Positions 20,468 through 21,091 of a stretch of DNA of 21,091 nt are shown in pieces. Numbering within the stretch: position 1 is the first letter of the stretch; every line of letters begins with the position of its first letter. The stretch is from a virus, in IMG/VR virus record IMGVR_UViG_3300041409_000417, positions 1-21,091 of that record; one strand, written 5' to 3'. Under the pieces are notes generated by a model. That model did not search any database and was not told the origin of the DNA. It worked only from the letters and a program-made list of their open reading frames with translations. Made by a program: the position numbers and the translations under genes.

Positions 20468-21091
20468 ATGGCTAGAGGCTTCACCACTGTCACAGGCTCC
20501 CACCTGACTGACGCGACCGGCACGGTCATCGCGCACGCGACCATCTACTTCCGTCCCGTCGACAACCAAGGCCGCACGATCTCTTTCCGCGTTGGCGGGA
20601 CCGGCAACGGGCAGGTGTTGGCAGAAGCCGTTTCAGCCACCGTCGCCGATGGCGCATTCACCATAGTCCTCGCCGACACGACTGAGACCTCCCCGGTCAA
20701 CGTCGGCTACTCCGTGATGGTTATCGACAACCTGACGGGGAACAGCGTGCTCGGCTCCGGCTATGAATGCGTGCAGCCCAGTGGGGATACATGGAACTTC
20801 GACACGTATGTTCCGAACTCCGTGCCCCAGGCCGTGATGCAGGTCGGCGCTCCCGGTCCTCCGCTGCTGCCTCGCGGTGCATATGCCTCCGGCTCGAACT
20901 ACGCAGAAGGAGATGTGGTCACCGAAAACGGTTCCAGCTACATCTCCCTTATCGATACGAACATTGGGCACGACCCCGCGACCTCGCCGTCGCAATGGAT
21001 GCTGCTGGCGGCACAGGGCCCAGCAGGAACGAACGGCACGAATGGAGCCAACGGCAGCAACGGCACGAACGGAACCCTCGATGCCAGCGGT
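20468..21091 (+). CDS. tail-fibre-like protein, 5' part, with collagen-like triplets
   Basis: The gene runs off the right edge after 208 codons. ATG 20468 is preceded by AAGG 10 bases upstream. Residues ~10-115 look like a beta-sandwich (TGTVIAHATIYFRPVDNQGR and the strand YSVMVIDNLTGNSVLGSG). Residues ~136-181 resemble a small carbohydrate-binding module of the chitin-binding CBM5/12 type (RGAYASGSNYAEGDVV, SSYISL, SPSQWMLL). From residue 184 Gly-X-Y triplets begin (GPAGTNGTNGANGSNGTNGT), a collagen-like trimer stalk common in phage fibres. It probably mediates host recognition at the tail tip. The receptor-binding end is outside the window. The fold suggestions come from patterns seen by eye; the fibre role is likely. 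Confidence 0.8.
   Translation, partial: MARGFTTVTGSHLTDATGTVIAHATIYFRPVDNQGRTISFRVGGTGNGQVLAEAVSATVADGAFTIVLADTTETSPVNVGYSVMVIDNLTGNSVLGSGYECVQPSGDTWNFDTYVPNSVPQAVMQVGAPGPPLLPRGAYASGSNYAEGDVVTENGSSYISLIDTNIGHDPATSPSQWMLLAAQGPAGTNGTNGANGSNGTNGTLDASG

Larger units (their letters stand above)
905..21091. mobile_element. integrated siphovirus-type prophage, left part (continues past the window)
   Basis: The phage gene order runs from the integrase beside a tRNA through the early cassette, HNH, terminase, portal, protease, capsid, connectors, tail tube, chaperone and tape measure to the tail fibre. Every hallmark gene is a full open frame, so this part does not look decayed. The exact left boundary is not visible: it may lie in the tRNA, at its 5' edge, or between 905 and 940. 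The right attachment site is outside the window, so no direct repeat can be identified to fix the ends. Confidence 0.88.

Noticed and set aside
1-21091. CRISPR array or insertion sequence
   Set aside because: No regularly spaced direct repeats of CRISPR size and no transposase or terminal inverted repeats were seen. The only recombinase is the phage integrase.

Overview
The window is the left part of an integrated tailed-phage genome (a siphovirus-type prophage with HK97-style capsid genes) next to a short stretch of bacterial chromosome. The chromosomal side holds the 3' part of a C-terminal processing peptidase (S41 family) gene, a bidirectional terminator hairpin, and a complete tRNA-Gly(CCC) gene on the minus strand. 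The high GC content, the character of the peptidase and the cysteine-containing tyrosine integrase suggest an Acidobacteriota host (Terriglobus/Granulicella/Edaphobacter-like). That assignment is inferred from memory of such genomes and was not searched.

Layout. 1-743: peptidase 3' end. 767-904: terminator, 7-bp tandem repeats and the tRNA. 905-1040: short TTACTATCC repeats that look like integrase arm-type sites. 1043-2341: integrase. 2338-3188: a two-gene minus-strand operon with an unknown protein followed by an excisionase-like HTH protein; it converges on the integrase, and the stop codons overlap. 3189-3960: about 770 bases with no convincing gene but with strong hairpins, in the place where an immunity or early control region would be expected. 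3961-6989: a compact rightward early cassette with a zinc-ribbon protein, an HNH endonuclease, two small unknowns, a sigma-70-like factor and a two-ended membrane protein. 6994-11397: packaging genes (HNH, terminase small and large subunits), interrupted by a minus-strand membrane-protein gene (moron candidate) and a ParB-domain/DNA-methyltransferase fusion. 11398-14569: portal, prohead protease and major capsid. 14639-17725: connector, head closure, tail terminator, tail tube, tail assembly chaperone with a probable -1 frameshift product, and an HK97 gp10-like protein. 17718-20402: tape measure. 20468 to the right edge: a tail-fibre-like protein with collagen-like triplets, cut by the window end.

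How the genes work together. The integrase and HTH protein control insertion and excision. The sigma-like protein is placed to switch on the long rightward late operon. HNH, TerS and TerL cut and package DNA into a portal/protease/capsid shell, and the connector-to-tape-measure block builds a long non-contractile tail. Genes in the structural block are nearly all overlapping or a few bases apart. No repressor, replication gene or recognisable endolysin lies in this window; lysis genes and the right attachment site presumably lie beyond the right edge. The least explained parts are the minus-strand operon at 2338-3188, the empty region at 3189-3960, the sigma-like gene, and the minus-strand membrane gene at 7386-7934.
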